A stretch of DNA of 64,000 bases from Corynebacterium jeikeium (GTDB taxonomy: Bacteria; Actinomycetota; Actinomycetes; Mycobacteriales; Mycobacteriaceae). Shown in pieces: positions 36,323 through 43,573 of the stretch (position 1 is the stretch's first letter; every line of letters begins with the position of its first letter). The notes beneath the pieces were generated by a model. It saw nothing but the letters and a program-made list of their open reading frames with translations, was not told the DNA's origin and made no database searches. Location: NCBI RefSeq assembly GCF_000738265.1, contig NZ_JFCQ01000029.1, positions 1-64,000 of the forward strand. Direction: 5' to 3'. The translations under genes and the position numbers were made by a program.

Positions 36323-37883
36323 AGGTGCGTTCGGCGAGGGATTCGCCGGCACCGTCCTGAAGGTGGACAACAACGTTGATCCCAAGTTCTTCGAGTTCCT
36401 CGACATCCTCGCGGTACATGGCCACTGAACTGATGGTGCATTCCTCCGGATTGATGTTGGAGGCAAAAATCTCCTTTACTGCGTCTACGTTGGCGTGCTG
36501 GGCGGGCATGGCAAGCATGATCATGTCGATCTGGTGGCTGTCCTTCACACGCTCCCAGAAGTCGATATCTGTGGCGTCGCCCTCCACAACGTTGTAACCG
36601 CGCTCCTGCAGGTGGCGTACTCGGGCGGGGTCGTGCTCCACGCCCAAGACCTTCGTGCCGTAGACCTCGGTGAGTTCGTTGTAGCAAGACACCCCCAGGC
36701 GGCCCACGCCGAGAACCAGGGCGTGGGCATCGCCGAGTTTGATGGGGCGATCCTCTGGGTGGATCTTGTGCGGCGGGCGCGTCGGGAGGCGCTTTGCCAG
36801 GCGTGTTGCCCGCGAGACACTCTGCGGGTTCAGAATTGCGGAAATGACGAAGCTGAGGGATACCGCGAGTACTAGGGAAAGCAGCCAGCGCTGGTTGAGC
36901 CAACCGTCACTTACTCCGAGAGCAGCGATAATGAGCGCGAACTCCGAGTAGTTCGCCAACAATAGTGAAGCGAGAACGGAGGTGCGATTGCGCAGTCCGA
37001 GGCCCCACAGGATCGCCCAGTAGGCGATGCCTTGGACGGGCAGCAGAATGAGCAACAGGGCAGCGTCGGCGAGGTTTTGCAGGTTTGGTAGACCCAGGAA
37101 GCCGATGTTGACGAAGAAGCCAACCAGCAGTAGCTCCTTGAGGGTAAACAGGGAGTGGCTGAGTTGTTCTGCGCCGGGGGAGCGGGAGAGAACCACGCCC
37201 ATGATGAGGGCTCCGAGGCTACCGGAGAGCCCCACCCATTCGAAGAGTGCGTAACCCGGCAGCAATGCCATAACGATGCCGAACAGGGAGCCAAGCTCGC
37301 CGTGGCCGAGCTTGTACCAACGGCGGGTGGTCAATGCCAGCAGCGGGACAATGGCGACTAGCAGCAGGGAGGCCAGGCGTGGCGGTTCGCCCCGAAGGAT
37401 GCTCATGAACGCGACGGCCAGAATGTCCTGCATGATCAGCACGCCGACGCAGATGTTGCCGTAGAGGGCTTGCTCGTCGCCTCGGTCCTGCAGGATCTTG
37501 ATGACGACGATGGTGCTGGAGAAACTCAAGACCAGAGCGATATTTACGGCCACGGAGAAATCGGTGGGGCCGAAGGCACCGAGGGCGCCGAGGCCGGTGA
37601 TGAAGCCAGCACCAATAAGCGTCATCACGAGAACATGAGCGCTCGCGGTGAGCCAGACTGCCTTATCCGTCAGCGCGCGAAGATCCAGGCGTAGGCCGAT
37701 GGCGAAGAGCATGAGGGTCACACCGATATCGGCGAAAAGGTCCAGGGAATCAACGTGTTCCACACCGGCCGCGTGGAGCGCGAAACCGGCTGCGAGGAAG
37801 CCAATAAGGGGTGGGAGCCGCACGGCCCAAGCAATGAGGCCACAAACGAAGACCACACCGAGGTAAATCAGCAAGAGCTCCAT
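36285..37883 (-). CDS. Kef-type cation:proton antiporter with RCK (TrkA-N) domain
   Basis: The 532-aa product has an N-terminal CPA2 antiporter domain of about 12 helices (from MELLLIYLGVVFVCGLIAWA, with IGVTLMLFAIGLRLDLRAL near 51 and the GFFVNIGFLGLPNL block near 255). A C-terminal TrkA-N/RCK nucleotide-binding domain (about 388-505) follows, with the Rossmann motif ALVLGVGRLGVSCYNELTE and VEGDATDIDFWERV. These proteins exchange K+ or Na+ for H+ and are gated by nucleotides or thiol adducts. The gene overlaps the convergent mannosyltransferase by 38 bp. No ancillary KefF/G gene is nearby. Confidence 0.9.
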   Translation of the reverse strand: MELLLIYLGVVFVCGLIAWAVRLPPLIGFLAAGFALHAAGVEHVDSLDLFADIGVTLMLFAIGLRLDLRALTDKAVWLTASAHVLVMTLIGAGFITGLGALGAFGPTDFSVAVNIALVLSFSSTIVVIKILQDRGDEQALYGNICVGVLIMQDILAVAFMSILRGEPPRLASLLLVAIVPLLALTTRRWYKLGHGELGSLFGIVMALLPGYALFEWVGLSGSLGALIMGVVLSRSPGAEQLSHSLFTLKELLLVGFFVNIGFLGLPNLQNLADAALLLILLPVQGIAYWAILWGLGLRNRTSVLASLLLANYSEFALIIAALGVSDGWLNQRWLLSLVLAVSLSFVISAILNPQSVSRATRLAKRLPTRPPHKIHPEDRPIKLGDAHALVLGVGRLGVSCYNELTEVYGTKVLGVEHDPARVRHLQERGYNVVEGDATDIDFWERVKDSHQIDMIMLAMPAQHANVDAVKEIFASNINPEECTISSVAMYREDVEELEELGINVVVHLQDGAGESLAERTFTENQQRRARSQ

Positions 37884-38003
37884 GGATGTAGTCTACCTCA
37901 CAGGGGCTGGTAACTCGCCAATGGAGGCGATTTCTACCCCGAGTGGGGCAGATAGTATTGAAGGCACACGACCTGCGGCGGTTTTCAGGACAGGAGGTGC
38001 GCT

Positions 38004-38150
38004 GTGAAGCCGATTAGCTATACCGAGTATGAATCACTGCGGGAAACTGCCTACCTTTTGCGCTCTCCCGAGAACGCTCGCCGCCTCCTCGGTTCCATCG
38101 AGAACCTGGAGCGGGGGCGCGGCGCCCACCACGCCCTCATTGAGGACTAA
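38004..38150 (+). pseudogene. Internally deleted YefM/Phd-family antitoxin remnant
   Basis: The GTG at 38004 has a strong AGGAGG ribosome site (37992-37997), and the 48-aa frame ends TAA at 38148-38150. The first residues (MKPISYTE) match the start of YefM antitoxins, but they run directly into the YefM C-terminal toxin-binding part (EYESLRETAYLLRSPENARR, then ending HHALIED). The roughly 40-residue DNA-binding core is missing, so the gene is a remnant with an in-frame deletion. It might still encode a toxin-neutralising peptide, since the toxin-binding tail is what remains. Its stop overlaps the ATG of the YoeB remnant, the normal spacing for this toxin-antitoxin pair. Confidence 0.75.
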
Positions 38151-38234
38151 TGATTCTCGTTTGAGATGAGTCTGCCTTGGGGGGACTATTTGTGGTGGCA
38201 GACGGCGGATCGCCGCTACCACTACGGGAGCTGA
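38150..38234 (+). pseudogene. YoeB-type toxin pseudogene fragment
   Basis: The ATG overlaps the antitoxin stop (TAATG). The first frame reads MILV, stop, DESAL, and a second frame, displaced by one base, continues DYLWWQTADRR before ending at TGA 38232-38234. Together these match the YoeB/Txe N-terminus (M-x-L-x-W-D-E-S-A-W-E-D-Y-L-x-W-Q). The TGA at 38162-38164 stands where TGG (Trp) is expected, and one extra base lies in the G-run at 38179-38184. The catalytic RNase part is gone. It is certainly non-functional. Confidence 0.75.
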
Positions 38235-38235
38235 C

Positions 38236-38823
38236 TTAGAACGGGTAGTCCGTGGCATCGGGCGTCAAGAAAAGAACGCCAACGACCGTGCCCTCTCTGC
38301 TGACGGCGATCCGAGACATCAGTTCGCCGGCTTCGTGGTTGAGCGTCGAGACGACGACAGAGGTGCCCGTGCTTTTTGCGGAGAGTGCTTCTGACTCCGG
38401 TGCCGCGTTGCGGTCTCCCTTGATGGGGACGATCGTCTGGTCGGTGATCTCCTGGAGCTCGCCGAAGTCGGTCAGGATTGATGTCCAAACGTCCACGATG
38501 ACGGACCAGGGGAGGTCCTCGCGGACGTGCGGATCGAGCATTTCAATGGTTTCTGCTTCTTCGCCCTTGGCAATGTGGCGAATGAGCTTGTCGGAAATCT
38601 CTGGGAGCTTGTCGGTTGATACTGGGGCCATGGTTTCTCCTGTAAAGGGGTTTCGCACCGCACCGAATCGTTTAAAGGCTGCCTGGCGGGAAACATTGAG
38701 CGCTTGCCCAATGTCCGCCCATGAATGTCCTGCATCTCTTGCTTGCGAGACGGCATCCTCCAATTCGTGTTCGGCGAGGCTGACTGCTTGCAGTGTGTGT
38801 CGGATATTCGTCAATGGATCCAT
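38236..38823 (-). CDS. HTH regulator with C-terminal DUF3887-like domain
   Basis: The 195-aa product has an N-terminal helix and an HTH at residues about 20-54 ([20 protein letters not shown]). The recognition helix is of the kind seen in small actinobacterial helix-turn-helix proteins that carry a DUF3887 domain. Residues 75-195 form an alpha/beta domain (from [13 protein letters not shown]) that resembles DUF3887, whose ligand is unknown. Two perfect palindromes lie 9-48 nt upstream of the ATG and suggest autorepression. There is no good ribosome site before the ATG, so the mRNA may be nearly leaderless. The gene borders the decayed toxin-antitoxin locus. Confidence 0.75.
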   Translation of the reverse strand: MDPLTNIRHTLQAVSLAEHELEDAVSQARDAGHSWADIGQALNVSRQAAFKRFGAVRNPFTGETMAPVSTDKLPEISDKLIRHIAKGEEAETIEMLDPHVREDLPWSVIVDVWTSILTDFGELQEITDQTIVPIKGDRNAAPESEALSAKSTGTSVVVSTLNHEAGELMSRIAVSREGTVVGVLFLTPDATDYPF

Positions 38824-38831
38824 GACAGTTA

Positions 38832-38871
38832 GTCAACCATAGGTTGACAGGTGTGTCAACCAGTAGTTGAC
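38832..38871. promoter_or_regulatory. Two palindromic operators upstream of the HTH/DUF3887 gene
   Basis: GTCAACCATAGGTTGAC (38832-38848) and GTCAACCAGTAGTTGAC (38855-38871) are 17-bp dyads whose starts are 23 bp apart, about two helical turns. They share the GTCAACC...GTTGAC half-sites. On the minus strand the second contains TTGACA, a good -35 hexamer, so protein bound here would block the promoter of the HTH gene. Confidence 0.75.
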
Positions 38872-39150
38872 GTTGGGGAGGAAGGTCGTTCTTAAGTCTT
38901 GAAGCAGTGAAGTGGGGTAGGTGTAGCGCGTTAGAGAGTGGGAGGGGTGGCTAAGGGTGGTTTATAAGGCAAGACAGCAAAGCTTGAAGGATTGAAGCTG
39001 TTCGATACTTCGTTCGAACATAGCAGCACGGTGTCTATCGGGGGTGATGCACTAGAAGGCGAGACAGCACGTGCGTGTCTCGAGAACGATTTTGGACAGT
39101 GCGTTTACCGTAGGGGCACTGAGACTTTCGGCCCAAGGAGGCATGCCCGG
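38872..39150. other. Non-coding region between the HTH gene and the hsdM fragment
   Basis: No credible gene is seen in this stretch. It holds a possible -10 element near TTTATAAGG (about 38960) and an inverted TGTTCG/CGAACA pair around 38999-39020. The open frame that enters the hsdM fragment from 38992 has no ribosome site at its first ATG and is not conserved-looking. Confidence 0.5.
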
Positions 39151-39843
39151 ATGAGTACAGCGGAACTCAATCAGTCCGCCGTTTGGAACACAGCGGACAA
39201 GTTTCTGCGCTCCATCGTCGAGCCTGAAGATTACGGAGACTATATTCTGCCGATGACGGTGCTGCGACGTCTTGAGTGCATTCTCGCCCCGACCAAAGAT
39301 GAAGTTCTCGACCTGGTATGGAGTCTTCAGGAGGAGGGCTTCAGCGACGAGATGATCGACTGGGAGGTGCAGGCTCGCTTTGGTCTTTCCTTCTATAACT
39401 CTTCTCGCCTGGACTTGCCGCGGATCGCGCAGCTCGACGACCATGTATATGAGGCGCTGATGGATTATGTCGGTGCGTTCTCGGCCTCTGTCCGCGACGT
39501 GTGGGATGCTTTCGATTTCGCGGTGAAGATGAAGACTCTCGACAGTGCCTCACGCCTGTGGCCGGTGGTCAAACACTTCGCCACCATCGACATGAGTATG
39601 GAGGCGCTGCCGGATGCCCAGATGGGTGACCTCTTCGAGCACGTCATGTACAAGGCATTCGACACCAAGGGCAAAGCCGCGGGTGCGTTCTACACTCCGC
39701 GTGACGCGATCCGGCTCATGGTGGATATTCTTTTCGCTTCCGACGACATCGGACTGGCCTCGGACGGTGCTTCACGCACCGTGTACGAAACTTTCTTGCC
39801 ACGACGGATACAAATGCGTGCGAACTGCGTTTTGGTCGTCTGA
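39151..39843 (+). pseudogene. hsdM: Truncated type I restriction-modification methyltransferase (HsdM N-terminal fragment)
   Basis: Start ATG 39151 has an AAGGAGG ribosome site (39135-39141). The 230-aa frame contains the HsdM N-terminal helical domain (AVWNTADKFLRSIVEPEDYG, then YILPMTVLRRLECILAPTKD) and the start of the methyltransferase domain (GAFYTPRDAIRLMVDILF near 188). The expected SAM motif (VYDPTCGTGG type) should follow ASRTVY, but the sequence switches to unrelated ETFLPRRIQ and stops. The catalytic NPPF motif is absent, so it cannot methylate. The break at about 39785-39790 is probably a recombination junction with the DNA that carries the ABC-F gene. hsdS and hsdR are not found intact. 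Confidence 0.85.
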
Positions 39844-39901
39844 TTGGTTCAAAACGGAGGCAGCTGGTCAATTCAGCGTTTCGCCCCTATTACGGAGCCG
39901 C

Positions 39902-40061
39902 TTGAGTCTCAGCGAATCGCGTATAATCGCGTATAATTAGACTGGATTCGTCGACTGACGACCTACCCGAACCGAGGAGCGTGTAATTCCGGTGAACATG
40001 TGATCTCCACTCAGCTCTGCTGAGACGTGACTGAAGTTACTTCTTCCTATTGGAGATTACT
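39902..40061 (+). promoter_or_regulatory. Promoter and structured leader of the ABC-F gene (putative translational attenuator)
   Basis: Two -10-like TATAAT hexamers lie 10 bp apart (39922-39927 and 39932-39937) within a duplicated TCGCGTATAA, with TTGAGT at 39902-39907 as a weak -35. The leader contains a GAGGAG site (39974-39979) and a tiny frame GTG-AAC-ATG-TGA (39992-40003). Directly after it, ATCTCCA (40003-40009) is complementary to TGGAGAT (40051-40057), which contains the ABC-F ribosome site GGAG. Inside this closing stem are two more hairpins: CTCAGC/GCTGAG (40010-40024) and GTGAC/GTTAC (40027-40040). The start would be hidden unless a ribosome stalls on the upstream mini-ORF. Confidence 0.6.
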
Positions 40062-41693
40062 ATGCCCGAAATTTTGCTCGATTCTATTTCTTTTTCATTC
40101 GGCTCCCGCCTCATTCTCGACCGTGTGAGTTTGCATGTGCCAAACGGTGAACGCGCCTTTTTGATTGGCCCGAACGGGGTCGGCAAATCCACCCTGTTAA
40201 GGGTCCTCACTGGTGAGTTGACGCCTGATTCGGGCCGAATTGTTTCTGGGCCTGTTCCTCAGCACGTTCCCGATCCAGAGTCTTTCGACGGCAGCGTTGC
40301 GCAATTCCTTGACTCGGCGCTTAAACCGTTTAATGAGCTACTCACGCGCTTCGACCAAGCCACAGAAGCCATGGCAGCGGGAGACACTCATCTAGCAATG
40401 GAGTTTGACCAACTTCTTGCCCGGTTGAACGCCCTTGATGTGTGGTCGTTGGATGCACGAGTGAATGAAACACTCGCAGGACTGGGACTCGTAGATTTCA
40501 TGGGGTCGGGAAGCAATCGAATGATGCAGACCCTTTCGCCAGGTCAGCGTGCACGCCTGAAACTGGCTACCCTGCTGATGATGCGACCTGAGGTGTTGAT
40601 CCTAGACGAGCCGACCAATCATCTCGATCATGAAGCAGCCGATTTCCTCACTGGTGTTGTCAAGAACTGGAACGGCCCTGTGCTCGCTACGAGCCACGAC
40701 AGATCTTTCATCAACGACACCGCCACTGCCATCTACGACATGGACATCACCGTTTGGCAAGAACTCGCCAAAGCGGACGGACAGAAGGTCGTGGGCTTGT
40801 ACCGCAACGCAGGGGACTACACGCACTACCTGCTGGCGAAGAAGACTGCCCGTGCAAAACACCGACAGATCCACGCCGCACAGCAAGCTGAGAAACGCGA
40901 GCTACACGAGCATCGGCGCGAAAGCATGAAGATCGCCCGTGGTGGGGTTCGGGTTGAAACCGCAACTCGCAAAGAGAAGAAGTTCTTCACCGATCGCGCA
41001 GCAGCCACATCGGCAAAAAGAACCCGAAGTGACGACGTCCGCCTGGAACGCATTTCAGAGCGAGAGATACGGAAACCCCGCCACTACAACCTGGCGTTCC
41101 CCTCCCTCAAGATTGACCCCGGAACTGGTTTGGCCGTCTCGCTCAGAGATGCGACAGTGGCAGGTCGGCTTTTGCCGGTTACGTTCGATTTAGGGCGAGG
41201 CGAGCACCTCCTCGTGACAGGAGAAAACGGGGCGGGTAAATCAACCCTGCTTAACTGGATCGCCACAGGAAACGCACCCGAGGGGACTATGAACAGTGGC
41301 ACCCTCACCCGTGATGATCCCGTCGGCGTGGTGCCGCAGACGCTTCCTGATGGTTCAATTGCAGGATTTGACTCGGAGAGGTGGCAAGATGGCGTCGGCG
41401 AGGCTGGAAAAGGAATTCTGCATCCTTCAATGTGGAGCACTCCCATCGTGAACTTGTCTGCAGGGAATCAACGCCGGGCTCAATTTGCAGTCGCCCTAGC
41501 GAAACAGCCAGCTTTGTTGATCATTGATGAGCCAACTAACTACCTTGATTTGGAATCGATGGATGCACTCGAGAACGCGCTACGGGACTGGCGAGGAACT
41601 CTCATCATCGCCAGTCATGACCGTTGGCTGATTGAACATTGGCACGGACGTCATCTCCACCTCACTTCTGTTCACCAGTCAGCATCGACATGA
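40062..41693 (+). CDS. ABC-F subfamily protein, probable antibiotic-resistance ribosomal protection factor
   Basis: I start at ATG 40062, which has GGAG six bases upstream; the frame upstream (TTG 40050) lacks one. The 543-aa product has two ABC domains and no membrane segment. Domain 1 has Walker A GPNGVGKST (36-44), signature TLSPGQRARLKLA and Walker B VLILDEPTNHLD. Domain 2 has GENGAGKST, signature NLSAGNQRRAQFA and LLIIDEPTNYLD. The linker between them is long and charged, as in resistance-type ABC-F proteins that displace macrolides, lincosamides or pleuromutilins from the ribosome. The gene is less GC-rich than the core genes and lies among remnants of other genes, consistent with acquisition. 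Drug specificity is not predictable here. Confidence 0.85.
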   Translation: MPEILLDSISFSFGSRLILDRVSLHVPNGERAFLIGPNGVGKSTLLRVLTGELTPDSGRIVSGPVPQHVPDPESFDGSVAQFLDSALKPFNELLTRFDQATEAMAAGDTHLAMEFDQLLARLNALDVWSLDARVNETLAGLGLVDFMGSGSNRMMQTLSPGQRARLKLATLLMMRPEVLILDEPTNHLDHEAADFLTGVVKNWNGPVLATSHDRSFINDTATAIYDMDITVWQELAKADGQKVVGLYRNAGDYTHYLLAKKTARAKHRQIHAAQQAEKRELHEHRRESMKIARGGVRVETATRKEKKFFTDRAAATSAKRTRSDDVRLERISEREIRKPRHYNLAFPSLKIDPGTGLAVSLRDATVAGRLLPVTFDLGRGEHLLVTGENGAGKSTLLNWIATGNAPEGTMNSGTLTRDDPVGVVPQTLPDGSIAGFDSERWQDGVGEAGKGILHPSMWSTPIVNLSAGNQRRAQFAVALAKQPALLIIDEPTNYLDLESMDALENALRDWRGTLIIASHDRWLIEHWHGRHLHLTSVHQSAST

Positions 41694-42000
41694 GACTTGG
41701 GAGTCCTCCCTAAATGTGAAGGTCAGAGTTCCTTTCTTGTCGACCTTGGCGTACTCGCCTCGGATTACCGCGTCGGCGAGGGCGTCGATATAGACGGAGG
41801 GCTTGGGTGAGGGCGGTGTGGGCTTTGCCGGTGGCGTCGGGGGAGCACCCTTGGAAGTGCCGAGGAGCTGCTTGCCGGAATCAAAGTCAACAACCTCGTG
41901 GACCGAGCGTCACAACGGGTTGCCTTAGATGCGGTCGCTCAGTCATTTTTGATAACGACGAAGTGATCGAAGGCCTGCCATATGTAAAGAAGCCTTAGTT
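41694..42000. pseudogene. Unidentified gene remnants between ABC-F and tRNA-Pro
   Basis: No intact gene is present in the 400 nt between the ABC-F stop and the tRNA. On the minus strand, 41697-41800 reads as coding-like residues (SVYIDALADAVIRGEYAKVD followed by KKGTLTFTF), preceded in another frame by DATGKAHTALTQALRLY, which suggests a frameshifted fragment. On the plus strand, 41851-41998 reads EELLAGIKVNNLVDRASQRV and, after a slip in the T5 run at 41946-41950, DNDEVIEGLPYVKKP and a TAG stop. The plus-strand piece looks like the 3' end of a lost gene, possibly the distal end of the restriction locus. I do not recognise either family. Confidence 0.5.
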
Positions 42001-42097
42001 ATTCTTTGTAGGTCAGTGCCAGCCCAATACCTGCACCAAGGAGAGTTATTCTTTTTCTGTGGTGATGGTGAGGTCATGCCCCCCAGAATAATGAAAT

Positions 42098-42174
42098 TGG
42101 TCGGACTGACAGGATTTGAACCTGCGACCCCTACACCCCCAGTGTAGTGCGCTACCAAGCTGCGCCACAGTCCG
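42098..42174 (-). tRNA. tRNA-Pro (anticodon GGG)
   Basis: On the minus strand the gene begins CGGACTGTGGCGCAGCTTGG. The acceptor stem CGGACTG pairs with CAGTCCG. The anticodon stem CTACA/TGTAG encloses the loop CTGGGGG with GGG at positions 34-36. The T arm GCAGGTTCAAATCCTGT is canonical, and CCA is encoded (42100-42098). Its 3' end faces the remnant-rich region at 38-42 kb, the usual orientation for integration of mobile DNA at a tRNA. Confidence 0.96.
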
Positions 42175-42243
42175 CCGAAGCCCTGTAAAAAAGGCAACGG
42201 CGATAGGTTACCCCACTCCCATCGCCGTTATGAAATCCCCTGC

Positions 42244-42747
42244 TTATACCGGCTGCACAGCCTTGTCGGTAACGATAATGCCGTCCGAATCGCAGTAAAT
42301 GTATTCGCCTGGGACAAAGTCCACGCTGCCGAAGCTCACCGTCACGTCGCGCTCGCCCTCACCGGTCTTGGTGGACTTACGCGGGTTGGTGCCCAGCGCC
42401 TTGCAGCCGAACTCCATCTGGCCGATCACCTTGGAATCGCGGATCGGCCCATTAACCACCACTCCGGCCCAGCCGTGATCCTTGCCCATGCCTGCAATGA
42501 TGTCGCCCACCAGTGCGGTGTGCATCGACGCATCGCCGTCGATCACTAGCACGCCACCCGGGTTATCCTCCTGCAGCACCTTCTTCAGCAGCGCGTTGTC
42601 CTGGAAGCACTTCACCGTGGTGATCTTGCCGCAGAACTCCACCACACCGCCCAGGTCGCGGAACTGCGTATCGCAGCTGCGCACGTCGCTACCAATGATG
42701 TCCACCAGGTCGGCGGTCGGAATAAAAGTCAGTTTTTCTTCAGCCAT
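42244..42747 (-). CDS. rraA: RraA-family protein (ribonuclease regulator / oxaloacetate decarboxylase-like)
   Basis: The 167-aa product matches the RraA fold: [20 protein letters not shown] near the N-terminus, the Gly-rich [20 protein letters not shown] near 66 and the signature [17 protein letters not shown] near 94, whose Arg-Asp binds substrate or metal. In E. coli RraA inhibits RNase E. Many homologs instead have 4-hydroxy-4-methyl-2-oxoglutarate aldolase or oxaloacetate decarboxylase activity, and the sequence does not distinguish these. The gene lies 69 nt from tRNA-Pro and 4 nt after the hydrolase stop, so it is probably co-transcribed with the hydrolase. Confidence 0.88.
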   Translation of the reverse strand: MAEEKLTFIPTADLVDIIGSDVRSCDTQFRDLGGVVEFCGKITTVKCFQDNALLKKVLQEDNPGGVLVIDGDASMHTALVGDIIAGMGKDHGWAGVVVNGPIRDSKVIGQMEFGCKALGTNPRKSTKTGEGERDVTVSFGSVDFVPGEYIYCDSDGIIVTDKAVQPV

Positions 42748-42751
42748 GCCC

Positions 42752-43501
42752 CTACTGTAGGCGCAAGCTCTCCCATGCTGCGATGAATTCGCCCACTCGC
42801 TGCCCGGATCCTCTTTGCAAAAGCAGGTGATCCATGCCCTCCAAGCTCACCCAGTCCGCTCGCGGCAGAGCCGCCCTCATTGCATGCGCCTCTGCCACTG
42901 GAACTACCAGATCATCGGGGGAGTGCAGCACCAGAGACGTGGCGTCACTAGAAGAAACAGCGGCAACGGTATCGGCAGAATCGGCCGTGGCGAGCTCATC
43001 CAGCAGCGCCTGGCCCAAAGAAAGCTCCCGTTGGCGCTCGAACATGTGCATGATCTCCGGCGCGCGCTTCGCGGTATCCCGCAGCTCAAAAGGGGTGCCG
43101 ATGGTTACGATGCTTTCAGCCGAAGGAATCGCCGCCGCCGCCCGTTGCACCGCGGTGCCTCCCAGCGAATGTCCCACCAACAACTCCGCCCCGCCGAACC
43201 ACTCGGCGGCAGCCTGCACGTCGGACACATTCGTCGCCAGCGTCGTCTCCTCGAACCGCCCCTCCGAATCACCCAACCCCGCAAAATCGAATCGCAGGCT
43301 CGCATACCCCGCCCGCGCCAGCGCCTTGGAAATGCGCGCCACCCCAATCGCGCTGCGCGTGCACGTAAAGCAGTGCGCGACGACCGCCCGCCGGGGTGCC
43401 TCCTCTATCGTCACATCTCGCGGCATATCCACCGTTCCTGCCAACTGCCAGCCATTTTCGGTGGGAATTGTCACGTGAACGGAGCGAATCGTGCGGGTCA
43501 T
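42752..43501 (-). CDS. Alpha/beta hydrolase
   Basis: The 249-aa product has the hydrolase fold, with the nucleophile elbow [13 protein letters not shown] near residue 107, the acid in [13 protein letters not shown] near 192 and the histidine in [12 protein letters not shown] near 218. The early block [20 protein letters not shown] is characteristic of a group often found fused to an OsmC domain in other bacteria; here only the hydrolase is present. Substrate unknown. It is divergent from secA2 with a 72-nt gap. Confidence 0.85.
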   Translation of the reverse strand: MTRTIRSVHVTIPTENGWQLAGTVDMPRDVTIEEAPRRAVVAHCFTCTRSAIGVARISKALARAGYASLRFDFAGLGDSEGRFEETTLATNVSDVQAAAEWFGGAELLVGHSLGGTAVQRAAAAIPSAESIVTIGTPFELRDTAKRAPEIMHMFERQRELSLGQALLDELATADSADTVAAVSSSDATSLVLHSPDDLVVPVAEAHAMRAALPRADWVSLEGMDHLLLQRGSGQRVGEFIAAWESLRLQ

Positions 43502-43573
43502 GGATCGCCTCTTGCCATTAGTCGGTTAACGTGGTCAGTACATTTTTACATCTCTCACTCGAAGGGCACATTC

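Noticed and set aside
38992-39150. Upstream extension of the hsdM fragment (first 53 residues)
   Set aside because: No ribosome site at 38992, composition unlike HsdM, and AAGGAGG is placed correctly for ATG 39151.
39981-39986. GTG-TAA start-stop element in the ABC-F leader
   Set aside because: GAGGAG is too close (1 nt) to this GTG for efficient initiation; the GTG at 39992 is the better leader ORF.
42815-43573. Upstream extension of the SecA2 frame to give 1024 aa
   Set aside because: The extension is antisense to the alpha/beta hydrolase and reads as Arg/His-rich noise. The ATG at 43574 has a ribosome site and gives the normal length.
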